Below, piece after piece: positions 1 to 9,215 of a DNA stretch of 64,000 nucleotides. The DNA is from Oscillospiraceae bacterium. Its GTDB lineage: Bacteria; Bacillota; Clostridia; Oscillospirales; Oscillospiraceae. The position numbers and the translations under genes are program-made. The stretch spans positions 1 to 64,000 of the forward strand of contig SVLO01000004.1 in assembly GCA_015067885.1 (NCBI GenBank), given 5' to 3'. Position 1 is the stretch's first letter, and the number at the start of each line of letters is the position of its first letter. The notes under the pieces were generated by a model. The model saw only the letters and a list, made by a program, of their open reading frames with translations. It was not told the DNA's origin and searched no databases.

Positions 1-208
1 TCTTGTGCAGCAGACCCTTGGCCGCAGCCTGATCCACCGCCTTGACAGCCACCTTGTAAGCGACATCGGCCTCGCTGCGGTTGCCTTCCGCCACCGCGGC
101 GTCAAACTTCTTGATGTCGGTCTTCAGTGCGGACTTAGCGGCCTTGTTCTGAGCGGCCTTGGTCTCGTTGACCAGCACACGCTTCTTGGCAGACTTGATA
201 TTGGGCAA
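1..208 (-). CDS. rpsT: 30S ribosomal protein S20, 3' end cut by window edge (TTG start)
   Basis: Reverse strand reads MPNIKSAKKRVLVNETKAAQNKAAKSALKTDIKKFDAAVAEGN...; GGAGG upstream of a TTG start. Confidence 0.9.
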   Translation of the reverse strand, partial: MPNIKSAKKRVLVNETKAAQNKAAKSALKTDIKKFDAAVAEGNRSEADVAYKVAVKAVDQAAAKGLLHK

Positions 209-408
209 ACCAAACACCTCCTCCGAATAGTTTAAGATTTTATGGACAGTACGCCCATGCAGATATGTATTCTACCACCGAAAGTCAAAAAAATCAACAG
301 TTTTTTTCAGTTTTTTTGCGGCAGCGGCATACTTTTCCCTCCGCCGCAAAAAATAGGGCCACAGGGCGCAACGCGCCACCACATCTTGGGTCGGAGGGAA
401 AAATAACC

Positions 409-1290
409 ATGTGGGAACAGCGCACGGATCTGGCTTTGGAGGCAAAAGAATTATGGCAGGAAAGCGCGGGGGCCACCGATCTGCTGCCCGGCGTGGAGGC
501 GGAAACGCATCTTTGCCACGGCTTTGGAGTGGACCGGGTGCGCATTGTAAACCAGCAGGGCGCCCGGGCGCTGGGCAAGCCGGAGGGGTATTACATTACC
601 CTGACTTTGGACGGACTTGCCCAACGGGAGGAGGATGCCTTCCGTCGGGCGGTGTGGGCGGTGGCCGACCAGCTGGCCCCCTTTGTGGCCCATCTGCCGC
701 CCCGGGCCCCGGTACTGGTGGCCTGCCTGGGCAACCGGGCCATCACGCCCGACGCCATCGGCCCCCTGGTCCATCAAAACACCCTTATCACCCGCCATCT
801 CGTGTCCCAGGCGCCGGAGCAGTTCGGCTCCTTCCGCCCGGTGTCCGGTCTGTCGGCAGGGGTCCTTGGCACCACCGGGGTGGAAAGCGGCCACCTCATC
901 GCCGCCGTGTGCCGGTCCATCGACCCGGCCTGCGTCATCGCCGTGGACGCCCTGGCCGCCCGCGGCATCCACCGGGTCTGCCGCACGGTGCAGTTGTCCG
1001 ACACAGGCATCGTCCCCGGCTCCGGGGTGGGCAACCACCGCACCGCCCTGAATCGGGAGACCCTCGGTGTGCCGGTCATTGCCGTGGGGGTCCCCACGGT
1101 GGTGGATGGGGCCACCCTGGCCGCCGACCTGACCGGCGCCCACCCCGCGGAGGAGGCCAAGTCCCTGATGGTCACACCCCGGGACATCGACGCCCGGGTG
1201 GCAGAGCTTGCCAAGGTGGTGGGCTTCGGCATCGACCTGGCCCTGCAGCCGGGCCTGACCATCGAGGACCTGGAGCTGTTTTTGTCCTGA
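409..1290 (+). CDS. gpr: GPR endopeptidase (spore germination protease)
   Basis: MWEQRTDLALEAKELW...LLPGVEAE...; typical GPR sequence; start at ATG 409 after TCGGAGGG. Confidence 0.9.
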   Translation: MWEQRTDLALEAKELWQESAGATDLLPGVEAETHLCHGFGVDRVRIVNQQGARALGKPEGYYITLTLDGLAQREEDAFRRAVWAVADQLAPFVAHLPPRAPVLVACLGNRAITPDAIGPLVHQNTLITRHLVSQAPEQFGSFRPVSGLSAGVLGTTGVESGHLIAAVCRSIDPACVIAVDALAARGIHRVCRTVQLSDTGIVPGSGVGNHRTALNRETLGVPVIAVGVPTVVDGATLAADLTGAHPAEEAKSLMVTPRDIDARVAELAKVVGFGIDLALQPGLTIEDLELFLS

Positions 1291-1399
1291 GGGGCCTTTG
1301 GCCCATACATATTTGCACAAAGCCCTTTACAAACTGTATTGTTTTCCGTTATACTATACTAACCGTATTGTCCGAACACTCCACTTTGAGGTGACATAA

Positions 1400-2095
1400 A
1401 TGAATGCTGAATTTTCCCGCACCCTGTCCCTGCTGCGACAGGAGAAGGGGCTGAGCCAGCGCTCCGCCGCCCAGGCCCTGGGCATTTCCCAGGCGCTGCT
1501 GAGCCACTATGAAAAGGGTATCCGCGAGCCGGGCCTCGCCTTTGTGGTCCGGGCCTGCGACTATTACAACGTGTCCGCCGATTTTCTGCTGGGCCGCACC
1601 CTCAGCCGGGACGGCACCACCATCATCGAGCCGGACGAGCTGTACGACGCCAGCAGCGAGCGGGACACCTCCATGCGCGGCAGCGTCCTTGCCCTGCTGA
1701 ACAAAAAGCTGCTGGTCAACTCCATCGGTCTGCTGTTCGACCTGCTGGGCAAGGTGGGCGACCGCCGGGCCATCCGGTCCGCCTGCGCCTACCTGTCCAC
1801 CGCCGTTTACAACCTGTTCCGCCTGCTACACCGGGCCTCCGGTACCAATCCGGGCTTTTTCTCCGTATCCTCCACCCGCTTCTCCGCGGGTCTGACCGAT
1901 GCGGATATGAGCTGCAGCCGGGTGGAATTTGTGGAGGCACTGTCCGACCACGGGGCCGCCAAGGGCGAGTTCCCCCCCATGAGCAACGACGACCTTGCCC
2001 GGGACTATCCGGTACTGTACCAGTCTCTGCTGCAGATCATCCACCACACCGGCGCCCGGGTCAACCAACTGAGCGACGGGCGCAACGACAAATAA
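1400..2095 (+). CDS. XRE-family helix-turn-helix transcriptional regulator
   Basis: N-terminal LSLLRQEKGLSQRSAAQALGISQALLSHYEKGIREPG HTH_3-like motif. Confidence 0.85.
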   Translation: MNAEFSRTLSLLRQEKGLSQRSAAQALGISQALLSHYEKGIREPGLAFVVRACDYYNVSADFLLGRTLSRDGTTIIEPDELYDASSERDTSMRGSVLALLNKKLLVNSIGLLFDLLGKVGDRRAIRSACAYLSTAVYNLFRLLHRASGTNPGFFSVSSTRFSAGLTDADMSCSRVEFVEALSDHGAAKGEFPPMSNDDLARDYPVLYQSLLQIIHHTGARVNQLSDGRNDK

Positions 2096-2119
2096 CCCGC
2101 CGGAGCGGAAGTAATACTT

Positions 2120-2172
2120 ATGACAGATCAATCCAACATTCGTAATTTTTCCATCATCGCTCACATCGACCA
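2120..2172 (+). pseudogene. Duplicated 5' fragment of lepA (first 53 nt); candidate attL
   Basis: ATGACAGATCAATCCAACATTCGTAATTTTTCCATCATCGCTCACATCGACCA matches 2360-2412 with 4 synonymous-codon differences, then 29 identical nt. Confidence 0.8.
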
Positions 2173-2359
2173 GGTCGTCGCCCACTTCATATCCGTTGCG
2201 TCCGCCTAACGGCAAACGCGCCATCATTTCGTGGCTCCTTCTTTCCCCAAACCATTGCTCCGCAATGCTTCGGAGTCCCCTTTTTATTTTATAATACGCG
2301 CCATCCGGCGCGCCCCGCCTTGCGGGGCCCGGGTGGATTTTCCCAGGAGGTTTATGATT

Positions 2360-4171
2360 ATGACAGACCAAAGCAACATTCGCAATTTTTCCATCATCGC
2401 TCACATCGACCATGGAAAATCCACCCTGTCCGACCGGCTCATTGAGCTGTGCGGCGCGGTGGAACAGCGGCAGATGGAGTCCCAACTGCTGGACAACATG
2501 GACCTGGAAAAGGAGCGCGGCATCACTATCAAGGCCCGGGCCGTGCGCATGGAGTACACGGCCGAGGACGGTCAGACCTACCACCTGAACCTCATCGACA
2601 CCCCGGGTCACGTGGACTTCAACTACGAGGTGTCCCGCTCCCTGGCCGCCTGCGAGGGCGCGGTACTTATCGTGGACGCCAGCCAGGGCATCGAGGCGCA
2701 GACCCTGGCCAACACCTTCCTGGCCATGGAGCATGACCTGGAAATCCTGCCCGTTATCAATAAGATCGACCTGCCTGCCGCCGACCCCAAGCGGGTGAAG
2801 GAAGAGGTGGAGAACGTGCTGGCCCTGCCCGCCATGGACGCGCCGGAGATCTCCGCCAAAATGGGCATCAACATCCCCGCCGTGCTGGAGGACATCGTCC
2901 ACAACGTCCCCGCCCCCACCGGCGACCCCAACGCCCCCCTGAAGGCGCTGATCTTCGACAGCCAGTACGACCCCTATCTGGGCGTTATCGTCTACTTCCG
3001 CGTGGTGGAGGGTACCCTGAAAAAGGGCATGGGGGTCAAAATGATGGCCTCCGGCGCCGAGTACAACGTGCTGGACTGCGGCTATCTGCGGCCCATCGGT
3101 ATGGAGTCCTGCGAAAAGCTCACCGCCGGCGAGGTGGGCTGGTTCACCGCCTCCATCAAGAATGTGAAGGATACTCGGGTGGGCGACACCATCACCCAGA
3201 CCGACACCCCCACCGCCCAGGCTCTGCCCGGCTACCGCCCGGCCCAGGCCATGGTCTACTGCGGCATTTACACCGAGGACGGCTCCAAGTACCCCGACCT
3301 GCGGGACGCCCTGGAAAAGCTGCAGCTCAACGACGCGTCTTTGTCCTTCGAGCCGGAGTCCTCCGTGGCCCTGGGCTTTGGCTTCCGCTGCGGCTTTTTG
3401 GGTATGCTGCACATGGAGATCATTCAGGAGCGGCTGGAGCGGGAATTTGACCTGGACCTGGTCACCACCCTGCCCTCCGTTATTTACGAGGCCACCAAGA
3501 CCGACGGCACCGTGGTCCGGGTGGACAATCCTCACAACTACCCCGACCCCGGCACCATTGTGGAGGCCCGGGAGCCTTACGCCAAGGTATCCATCATCTC
3601 GCCCCCGGACTACGTGGGCAACATCATGCCTATGTGCCAGGACCGCCGGGGCGAGTTCCGGGATATGCAGTATTTGGACACCAACCTGGTGGAGCTGCAT
3701 TACTATATGCCCATCGGTGAGATCATCTACGATTTCTTCGACGCGCTGAAGGCCCGCACCAAGGGTTACGCCTCTTTGGACTACGAGATGGACAGCTACC
3801 GCCCCAGCGACCTGGTGAAGGTGGATATGCTGCTCAACGGCGACCAGGTGGACGCCCTGAGCTTCATCGCCCACCGGGAGAAGGCCTACGGCCGGGCCCG
3901 CCGCATCTGCGAAAAGCTGAAGGAGAACATCCCCCGCCAGCTCTTTGAGGTGCCGGTGCAGGCCGCCATCGGCGGCAAGGTCATCGCCCGGGAGACGGTC
4001 AAGGCCATGCGCAAGGACGTGCTGGCCAAGTGCTACGGCGGCGACATTACCCGCAAGAAAAAGCTGCTGGAAAAGCAGAAGGAAGGCAAAAAGAAAATGC
4101 GTTCCCTCGGCTCCGTCCAACTGCCTACCGAGGCGTTCATGGCGGTGCTTAAACTGGACAGCGAGGATTAA
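2360..4171 (+). CDS. lepA: Elongation factor 4 (LepA)
   Basis: [29 protein letters not shown]...; AGGAGG 9 nt upstream of ATG 2360. Confidence 0.95.
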   Translation: MTDQSNIRNFSIIAHIDHGKSTLSDRLIELCGAVEQRQMESQLLDNMDLEKERGITIKARAVRMEYTAEDGQTYHLNLIDTPGHVDFNYEVSRSLAACEGAVLIVDASQGIEAQTLANTFLAMEHDLEILPVINKIDLPAADPKRVKEEVENVLALPAMDAPEISAKMGINIPAVLEDIVHNVPAPTGDPNAPLKALIFDSQYDPYLGVIVYFRVVEGTLKKGMGVKMMASGAEYNVLDCGYLRPIGMESCEKLTAGEVGWFTASIKNVKDTRVGDTITQTDTPTAQALPGYRPAQAMVYCGIYTEDGSKYPDLRDALEKLQLNDASLSFEPESSVALGFGFRCGFLGMLHMEIIQERLEREFDLDLVTTLPSVIYEATKTDGTVVRVDNPHNYPDPGTIVEAREPYAKVSIISPPDYVGNIMPMCQDRRGEFRDMQYLDTNLVELHYYMPIGEIIYDFFDALKARTKGYASLDYEMDSYRPSDLVKVDMLLNGDQVDALSFIAHREKAYGRARRICEKLKENIPRQLFEVPVQAAIGGKVIARETVKAMRKDVLAKCYGGDITRKKKLLEKQKEGKKKMRSLGSVQLPTEAFMAVLKLDSED

Positions 4172-4179
4172 GCAAACGG

Positions 4180-4218
4180 CCCCGGGAGAAAAATTTCTCC
4201 CGGGGTTGCAATTTTTAT
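4180..4218 (+). terminator. Intrinsic terminator after lepA
   Basis: CCCCGGGAGAAA-aa-TTTCTCCCGGGG followed by a T-rich tract. Confidence 0.75.
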
Positions 4219-4235
4219 TTTTCCGGTGCTATAAT
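4206..4235 (+). promoter_or_regulatory. Putative sigma-A promoter of mgtE leader
   Basis: TTGCAA, about 18 nt, TATAAT (4230-4235). Confidence 0.6.
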
Positions 4236-4241
4236 AAGCGT

Positions 4242-4456
4242 ACCTTAAATTTTCAGGAGGTGGAAGCCGCGTGGAAAGCCGAAGTTGCCGGGACACAGAC
4301 AGCTGTTATCACTTATGCCGGACCGCGCGGCCCGACCCTGCCCTTTAACGGGGGCAGTGGCTCTTCGCGCCCTTCTCCATAGTGATGGCAGCCACGGGAC
4401 TTACCCGTGGCTTTTTTGTGTCCCTTTTTCAAACCATGAGAAAGGGGATATGCGCT
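4242..4456 (+). promoter_or_regulatory. mgtE 5' leader: short leader ORF (4271-4348) plus intrinsic terminator/attenuator (4391-4417)
   Basis: AGGAGG then GTG-initiated MESRSCRDTDSCYHLCRTARPDPAL*; GCCACGGG-acttac-CCGTGGC-TTTTTT upstream of the mgtE ATG. Confidence 0.55.
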
Positions 4457-5827
4457 ATGCACGAAAATTTTGATTTGGACCTGCTGCTGGAGCTGGTGGA
4501 GCAGAAAAAGCTGCGCCAACTGCGGGAAATTTTGCAGGAGATGAACGAGGTGGACATCGCCTCGTTCCTGGACGAACTCAAGCCCGAGCAGCTCATCGTG
4601 GTCTTCCGTCTGCTGCCCAAGGGCCTGGCCGCCGACGTGTTCTCCTACATGGAGGACATCGACAGCCAGCAGCGCCTGGTCAGCTCCCTGAGCGACAAGG
4701 AGCTGCGTGAGGTGCTGGACGAGCTGTACGTGGACGACGCCGTTGACATCATCGAGGATATGCCCGCCAATCTGGTCACCCGTATCCTGCGCAACACCGA
4801 CCCGTCCACCCGCCATCAGATCAACCAGCTTTTGAACTACCCCAAGGACTCCGCCGGCTCCATTATGACCACGGAGTATGTTTTCCTCCACCCGGAGGAC
4901 ACGGTGGCCGAGTCCTTCGCCCGCATCCGTAAGGTGGGCCTGGACAAAGAAACGGTGTACACCTGCTACGTCACCAAAAGCCGCATTTTGCAGGGTGTCG
5001 TTACCGTGCGCCAGTTGCTGCTGAGCGATTACGAAACCAAAATTTCCGACATCATGGAAACCAACGTCCTGTCCGTCAAAACCACGGATGACAAAGAGGC
5101 TGCGGCCCAACTGCTCAGCCGGTACGACTTCACCGCCCTGCCTGTGGTGGACGGGGAAAACCGGCTGGTGGGCATCATCACCGTGGACGACGCCATGGAC
5201 GTTATGGAAGAGGAGGCCACCGAGGACTTCGAGAAGATGGCCGCCATCCTCCCCTCGGATAAACCCTACTTGAAGACCGGCGTGTTCGAGACTGCCCGGG
5301 CAAGACTGCCCTGGCTGATGCTGCTGATGCTGTCGGCCACCTTTACCGGGGTCATTCTCACCGGGTTTGAAAGCGCCCTGGCCGCCTGTGTGGTGCTGAC
5401 CGCCTTCATTCCCATGCTCACCGGCACCGGCGGCAACGCCGGGGCCCAGTCCTCCGTGGCGGTGATCCGCGCCCTGTCCCTGGGCGAGGTGGAGAGCCGG
5501 GATTTGTGGGGCGTTATTTGGAAGGAAATTCGGGTGTCCGTGCTGTGCGGTATCGCTTTGGGCGCGGTCAACTTCGGCAAAATGCTGTTGGTGGACGGCT
5601 GGCTGCTGCACAATCCCGAGGTGACGGTCATGGTGTCTGCCGTGGTATGCCTGACCCTTGCCGTTACCGTGGTGTGCGCCAAGGTGGTGGGCTGTCTGCT
5701 GCCTATGGCGGCGGACAAGCTGGGCATCGACCCGGCGGTGATGGCCTCCCCCTTCATTACCACGGTGGTGGACGTGCTGTCCCTGCTGATCTACTTCGGC
5801 ATCGCCGTGGAGCTGCTTGGATTGTAA
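4457..5827 (+). CDS. mgtE: Magnesium transporter MgtE
   Basis: MHENFDLDLLLELVEQKKLRQLREILQEMNEVDIASFLDEL; CBS domains; C-terminal TM region. Confidence 0.92.
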   Translation: MHENFDLDLLLELVEQKKLRQLREILQEMNEVDIASFLDELKPEQLIVVFRLLPKGLAADVFSYMEDIDSQQRLVSSLSDKELREVLDELYVDDAVDIIEDMPANLVTRILRNTDPSTRHQINQLLNYPKDSAGSIMTTEYVFLHPEDTVAESFARIRKVGLDKETVYTCYVTKSRILQGVVTVRQLLLSDYETKISDIMETNVLSVKTTDDKEAAAQLLSRYDFTALPVVDGENRLVGIITVDDAMDVMEEEATEDFEKMAAILPSDKPYLKTGVFETARARLPWLMLLMLSATFTGVILTGFESALAACVVLTAFIPMLTGTGGNAGAQSSVAVIRALSLGEVESRDLWGVIWKEIRVSVLCGIALGAVNFGKMLLVDGWLLHNPEVTVMVSAVVCLTLAVTVVCAKVVGCLLPMAADKLGIDPAVMASPFITTVVDVLSLLIYFGIAVELLGL

Positions 5828-5835
5828 AAAACGCG

Positions 5836-5868
5836 ACACCGCACGGAGCAATTCCGTGCGGTGTTTTT
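5836..5868 (+). terminator. Intrinsic terminator after mgtE
   Basis: ACACCGCACGGA-gcaat-TCCGTGCGGTGTTTTT. Confidence 0.85.
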
Positions 5869-5944
5869 ACTTCTGTGGGGGAGTTCGCCCTGCAGGGGCG
5901 GGGTTAGGGCTGTTCCGCCACGATCGGGCAGGCGGGGGCTTGCC

Positions 5945-6112
5945 CCCGCCGCGGGCGCATAATATGCGCCCCTACGCAAACCATCCAGCCTACCCTCTGT
6001 AAATCTGTCTAACGAAAACCGCCGACGGTTGCTGAAACTTGCAGGTTTGTCGTAGGGGCGGCGTCCTCGACGCCCCGCGGGCGGCCACACGGGGCCGCCC
6101 CTACACCATCAG
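5945..6112. repeat. Dispersed GC-rich repeat (family D: GTAGGGGCGGCC.../GGGCGCG...CGCGCCCCTAC), with a truncated family B end at about 6005-6055
   Basis: Similar segments at 15030-15060, 25448-25495 and 38030-38085. Confidence 0.7.
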
Positions 6113-6249
6113 CGTGGTGCGCAGAAAACGAAATACCCGCCGCAGCAGGCACGTTTGTGCGGTAGGCGTACACCTTGGTTGCCGCTTGGCAGGGCGAAAC
6201 GCCCAAACAAAACCCCGGCGCACCACTTGGGCGCGCCGGGGCTTATCGC

Positions 6250-6408
6250 TTATGATTGCTTCTGCTGTTCCAGCTTTTCCAAATGCGCTTTCAACACTTG
6301 GTTGATGTAACTGGACACCGAGCGGTCATCCTGTTCGGAAAGAGTTTTAACTGCGGTCAAAACCGGAACATCCAAAGTAATGCTGATGGATTCTTTTAAC
6401 GGCTTCAT
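6250..6408 (-). CDS. Ribbon-helix-helix (CopG/Arc-like) small DNA-binding protein
   Basis: Not in ORF track (52 aa): MKPLKESISITLDVPVLTAVKTLSEQDDRSVSSYINQVLKAHLEKLEQQKQS; SD GAGGTGA. Confidence 0.7.
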   Translation of the reverse strand: MKPLKESISITLDVPVLTAVKTLSEQDDRSVSSYINQVLKAHLEKLEQQKQS

Positions 6409-6503
6409 AAAATCACCTCATATCGACATCATCATACTATAATTTGCGATAACACATTGATTTATAGTGGCAAATCGTGTAAATTAGTGGTGAGGTGATT
6501 TTT

Positions 6504-6698
6504 ATGATGAGCAATGAATTTGAAAAAGCCTTCAGCGATTTTTTGGACCGGCACGAGTATGACGAGGCGGAGGCTTCCCTGTTTTCCATGATTCGGCTGG
6601 CCTTTGTGGCCGGCTGGAAGGCCGCGGGAGGCACTCCGCCCCAGTCGGAGCGGATTTTTGAGCTGATTTCACCCAAAACACCAAAAGCCGAGTCATAA
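6504..6698 (+). CDS. Small hypothetical protein, divergent from RHH gene
   Basis: MMSNEFEKAFSDFLDRHEYDEAEASLFSMIRLAFVAGWKAAGGTPPQSERIFELI...; SD GAGGTGA. Confidence 0.6.
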   Translation: MMSNEFEKAFSDFLDRHEYDEAEASLFSMIRLAFVAGWKAAGGTPPQSERIFELISPKTPKAES

Positions 6699-6795
6699 CC
6701 GGTGAATTTTTCGGCTCGGGGATTGCGTTTTGCGCTGTGCGGGAGTATAATACTCTGTCACAAAATGTAATCCTGTTGACAGAGGAGCTGTCTGT

Positions 6796-8622
6796 ATGAA
6801 AAATGAGAAGTTAAGAAATGTAGCCATCATCGCCCACGTTGACCACGGCAAGACCACCCTGGTGGACGGCCTTTTGAAACAGTCCGGCGTCTACCGCGAC
6901 AACCAGGCGGTGGAGGACCGCGTGATGGACTCCAACGACCTGGAGCGGGAGCGCGGCATCACCATCACCGCCAAGAACACCGCCGTCCAGTACGGCGACA
7001 TCAAGATCAACATCGTGGACACCCCGGGTCACGCCGACTTCGGCGGCGAGGTGGAGCGCATTTTGAAGATGGTCAACGGCGTTATCCTGCTGGTGGACGC
7101 CGCCGAGGGTCCCATGCCCCAGACCCGCTTCGTCCTGTCCAAGGCGCTGGAGCTGGGCCACAAGGTCATCGTGGTGGTCAACAAGATCGACCGCCCCGAC
7201 CAGCGGGTCCACGAGGTCATGGACGAGGTGCTGGAGCTGCTGCTGGACCTGAACGCCACCGAGGAGCAGTTCGAGTCCCCCACCCTGTTCTGCTCCGGCC
7301 GACAGGGTACCGCCTCCTACTCCCCCGACGTGGCGGGCGAGGATCTCAAGCCCCTGTTCGACACCATCGTGGACTATATCCCCGCCCCCGAGGCCGAGGA
7401 GGATGCCCCCTTCCAGATGCTGGTGTCCGCCATCGACTACAACGACTTCGTGGGCCGTATCGCCATCGGCCGCATCGAGCGGGGTGTCATCAAGCAGAAC
7501 CAGGAAATCGCCGTGTGCAACTACCATGCCGCGGACGAGGCACCCAAGAAGGCCAAGGCCACCGCGCTTTACCAGTACGATGGCCTTGCCAAAGTCCCCG
7601 TGACCGAGGCCACCGCCGGCAACATCATCGCCATGAGCGGTATCGGTGAAATTACCATCGGCGACACCATCTGTGCCGCCGACTGTGTGGAGCCTATGGA
7701 GTTCATCCAGATTTCCGCCCCCACCATCGAGATGACCTTCTCCGTCAACGACTCCCCCTTCGCCGGTAAAGAGGGTAAGTTCGTCACCTCCCGCCAGCTG
7801 CGGGAGCGCCTGTACCGGGAGACCATGAAGGACGTGTCCCTGCGGGTCAGCGACACCGACAGCACCGAGGCGTTCAACGTGGCCGGCCGCGGCGAGATGT
7901 CCCTGTCCATTCTGATCGAGACCATGCGCCGTGAAGGGTACGAGCTGCAGGTCTCTCCCCCCCGCGTGCTGTATAAGGAGATCGACGGCGTGATGTGCGA
8001 GCCCATCGAGCACATGGTGGTGGACGTGCCTGCCGACTGCATCGGCGCGGTCATTGAGAAGATCGGCGCCCGGAAGGGCGACCTGCTGGATATGAACCCC
8101 GTGGGCGAACGGATGAAGGCCCAGTTCCTGGTCCCCTCCCGGGGTCTGTTCGGCTACCGCAATGAGTTTTTGACCGACACCAAGGGCGAGGGTATTATGG
8201 CCAGCGTCTTTGAGGAGTACGCCCCCCTGAAGGGCGAGATCTCCCGCCGTGCCACCGGCTCTCTGGTGGCCTTCGAGACCGGCGAGGCCGTCACCTACGG
8301 CCTGTTCAATGCCCAGGAGCGCGGCGTGCTGTTCATCGGCGCCGGCACCCCGGTCTATGCGGGTATGATCGTGGGCGTGTCCCCCAAGCAGGAGGATATC
8401 TCCGTCAACGTCTGCAAGAAAAAGCAACTGACCAATATGCGCGCCTCCGGCTCCGACGACGCCCTGCGCCTGACCACTCCCCGCAAGATGAGCCTGGAGC
8501 AGTGCCTGGAGTTCCTGGCCGACGACGAGCTGCTGGAGTGCACCCCGGAGAACCTGCGCCTGCGCAAGCGCCTGCTGGACCACTCCGCCCGTATGCGTGA
8601 GGCGTCCAAGAAAAAGGGATAA
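6796..8622 (+). CDS. typA: Translational GTPase TypA/BipA
   Basis: [36 protein letters not shown]. Confidence 0.95.
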   Translation: MKNEKLRNVAIIAHVDHGKTTLVDGLLKQSGVYRDNQAVEDRVMDSNDLERERGITITAKNTAVQYGDIKINIVDTPGHADFGGEVERILKMVNGVILLVDAAEGPMPQTRFVLSKALELGHKVIVVVNKIDRPDQRVHEVMDEVLELLLDLNATEEQFESPTLFCSGRQGTASYSPDVAGEDLKPLFDTIVDYIPAPEAEEDAPFQMLVSAIDYNDFVGRIAIGRIERGVIKQNQEIAVCNYHAADEAPKKAKATALYQYDGLAKVPVTEATAGNIIAMSGIGEITIGDTICAADCVEPMEFIQISAPTIEMTFSVNDSPFAGKEGKFVTSRQLRERLYRETMKDVSLRVSDTDSTEAFNVAGRGEMSLSILIETMRREGYELQVSPPRVLYKEIDGVMCEPIEHMVVDVPADCIGAVIEKIGARKGDLLDMNPVGERMKAQFLVPSRGLFGYRNEFLTDTKGEGIMASVFEEYAPLKGEISRRATGSLVAFETGEAVTYGLFNAQERGVLFIGAGTPVYAGMIVGVSPKQEDISVNVCKKKQLTNMRASGSDDALRLTTPRKMSLEQCLEFLADDELLECTPENLRLRKRLLDHSARMREASKKKG

Positions 8623-8629
8623 AAACGCC

Positions 8630-8750
8630 TCCCTTGTGCAAAGGGAGGTGGCACGGCTACAGCCGTGACGGAGGGATTGATCTTCGCCGGAGCAACCCCT
8701 CCGTCAGCCTAACGGCTGACAGCTCCCCTTACACAGGGGAGCCGTTAGCG
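8630..8750. repeat. Dispersed repeat family A (paired inverted halves)
   Basis: CCTCCCTT...AAGGGAGGTGGCACGG...CCGTGACGGAGGG ... CCCTCCGTCAGCCTAACGGCTGACAGCTCCCC. Confidence 0.75.
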
Positions 8751-8765
8751 GTGTGAATTGAAAGA

Positions 8766-8799
8766 AAAAGCTGTCCTGCGAAAGCAGGACAGCTTTTTT
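8766..8799 (+). terminator. Intrinsic terminator
   Basis: AAAAGCTGTCCTGC-gaaa-GCAGGACAGCTTTTTT. Confidence 0.85.
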
Positions 8800-8821
8800 G
8801 CTGTTGTGGGGCGTCGAAGGC

Positions 8822-9066
8822 GCCGCCCCCTACGCCAAACCTAATGGTTCGTAGCAAGAGTCGGCGGAGTTCGTTAGACAAGCAATGCTACAGATGGTAC
8901 AACGTGCGGCAGCCTAATCGAAGTAGGCGGAGTCAGAGGTGTCCGCCGACCGTGCGGGTGTGACCCCACGGAGGCCGCCCAAAGGAAGTTTTAAGAAACC
9001 ATTGGTTTCTTAACGCTTTTTTCGTGTCTTTTGTGGCGGTACAAAAGACACCCGCCCGGGGGCGGA
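8822..9066 (-). repeat. About 240-bp structured intergenic element (family B), copy 1
   Basis: Near-full-length inverted copy of 25211-25457; conserved hairpins. Confidence 0.8.
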
Positions 9067-9093
9067 ACAGCCCCATCCCGCCCCGCAGGGCGA

Positions 9094-9214
9094 AACGATC
9101 CCTTCGTCATTTGCTGCGCAAATGCCACCTCCCTTTACATTGCGTATCCGTAGGGCCTGATGAGGGTATCGGGCCCTACGGATACGACATACCCTTTACG
9201 GGTACAAGGGAGGC
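9094..9214. repeat. Family A repeat interrupted by a family C insertion (about 9137-9205)
   Basis: CCCTTCGTCATTTGCTGCGCAAATGCCACCTCCCTTTA ... AAGGGAGGC split by GTATCCGTAGGGCC...GGCCCTACGGATACGACATACCC. Confidence 0.7.
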
Positions 9215-9215
9215 T

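Noticed and set aside
411-1394. Overlapping plus-strand ORF in gpr and other out-of-frame ORFs rich in Arg/Pro/Ala
   Set aside because: Frame-shift products of high-GC coding sequence; the correct frame gives a clear protein.
4242-4456. M-box riboswitch call for the mgtE leader
   Set aside because: Expected M-box core elements were not recognisable by eye; reported as an unclassified attenuator instead.
5870-6130. Possible CRISPR-like array of palindromic GC-rich units
   Set aside because: Units differ in length and sequence, lack regular spacers, and match dispersed repeats elsewhere.
6250-6698. Classical type II toxin-antitoxin pair
   Set aside because: Genes are divergent and the partner resembles no known toxin family; kept as a regulatory pair hypothesis.
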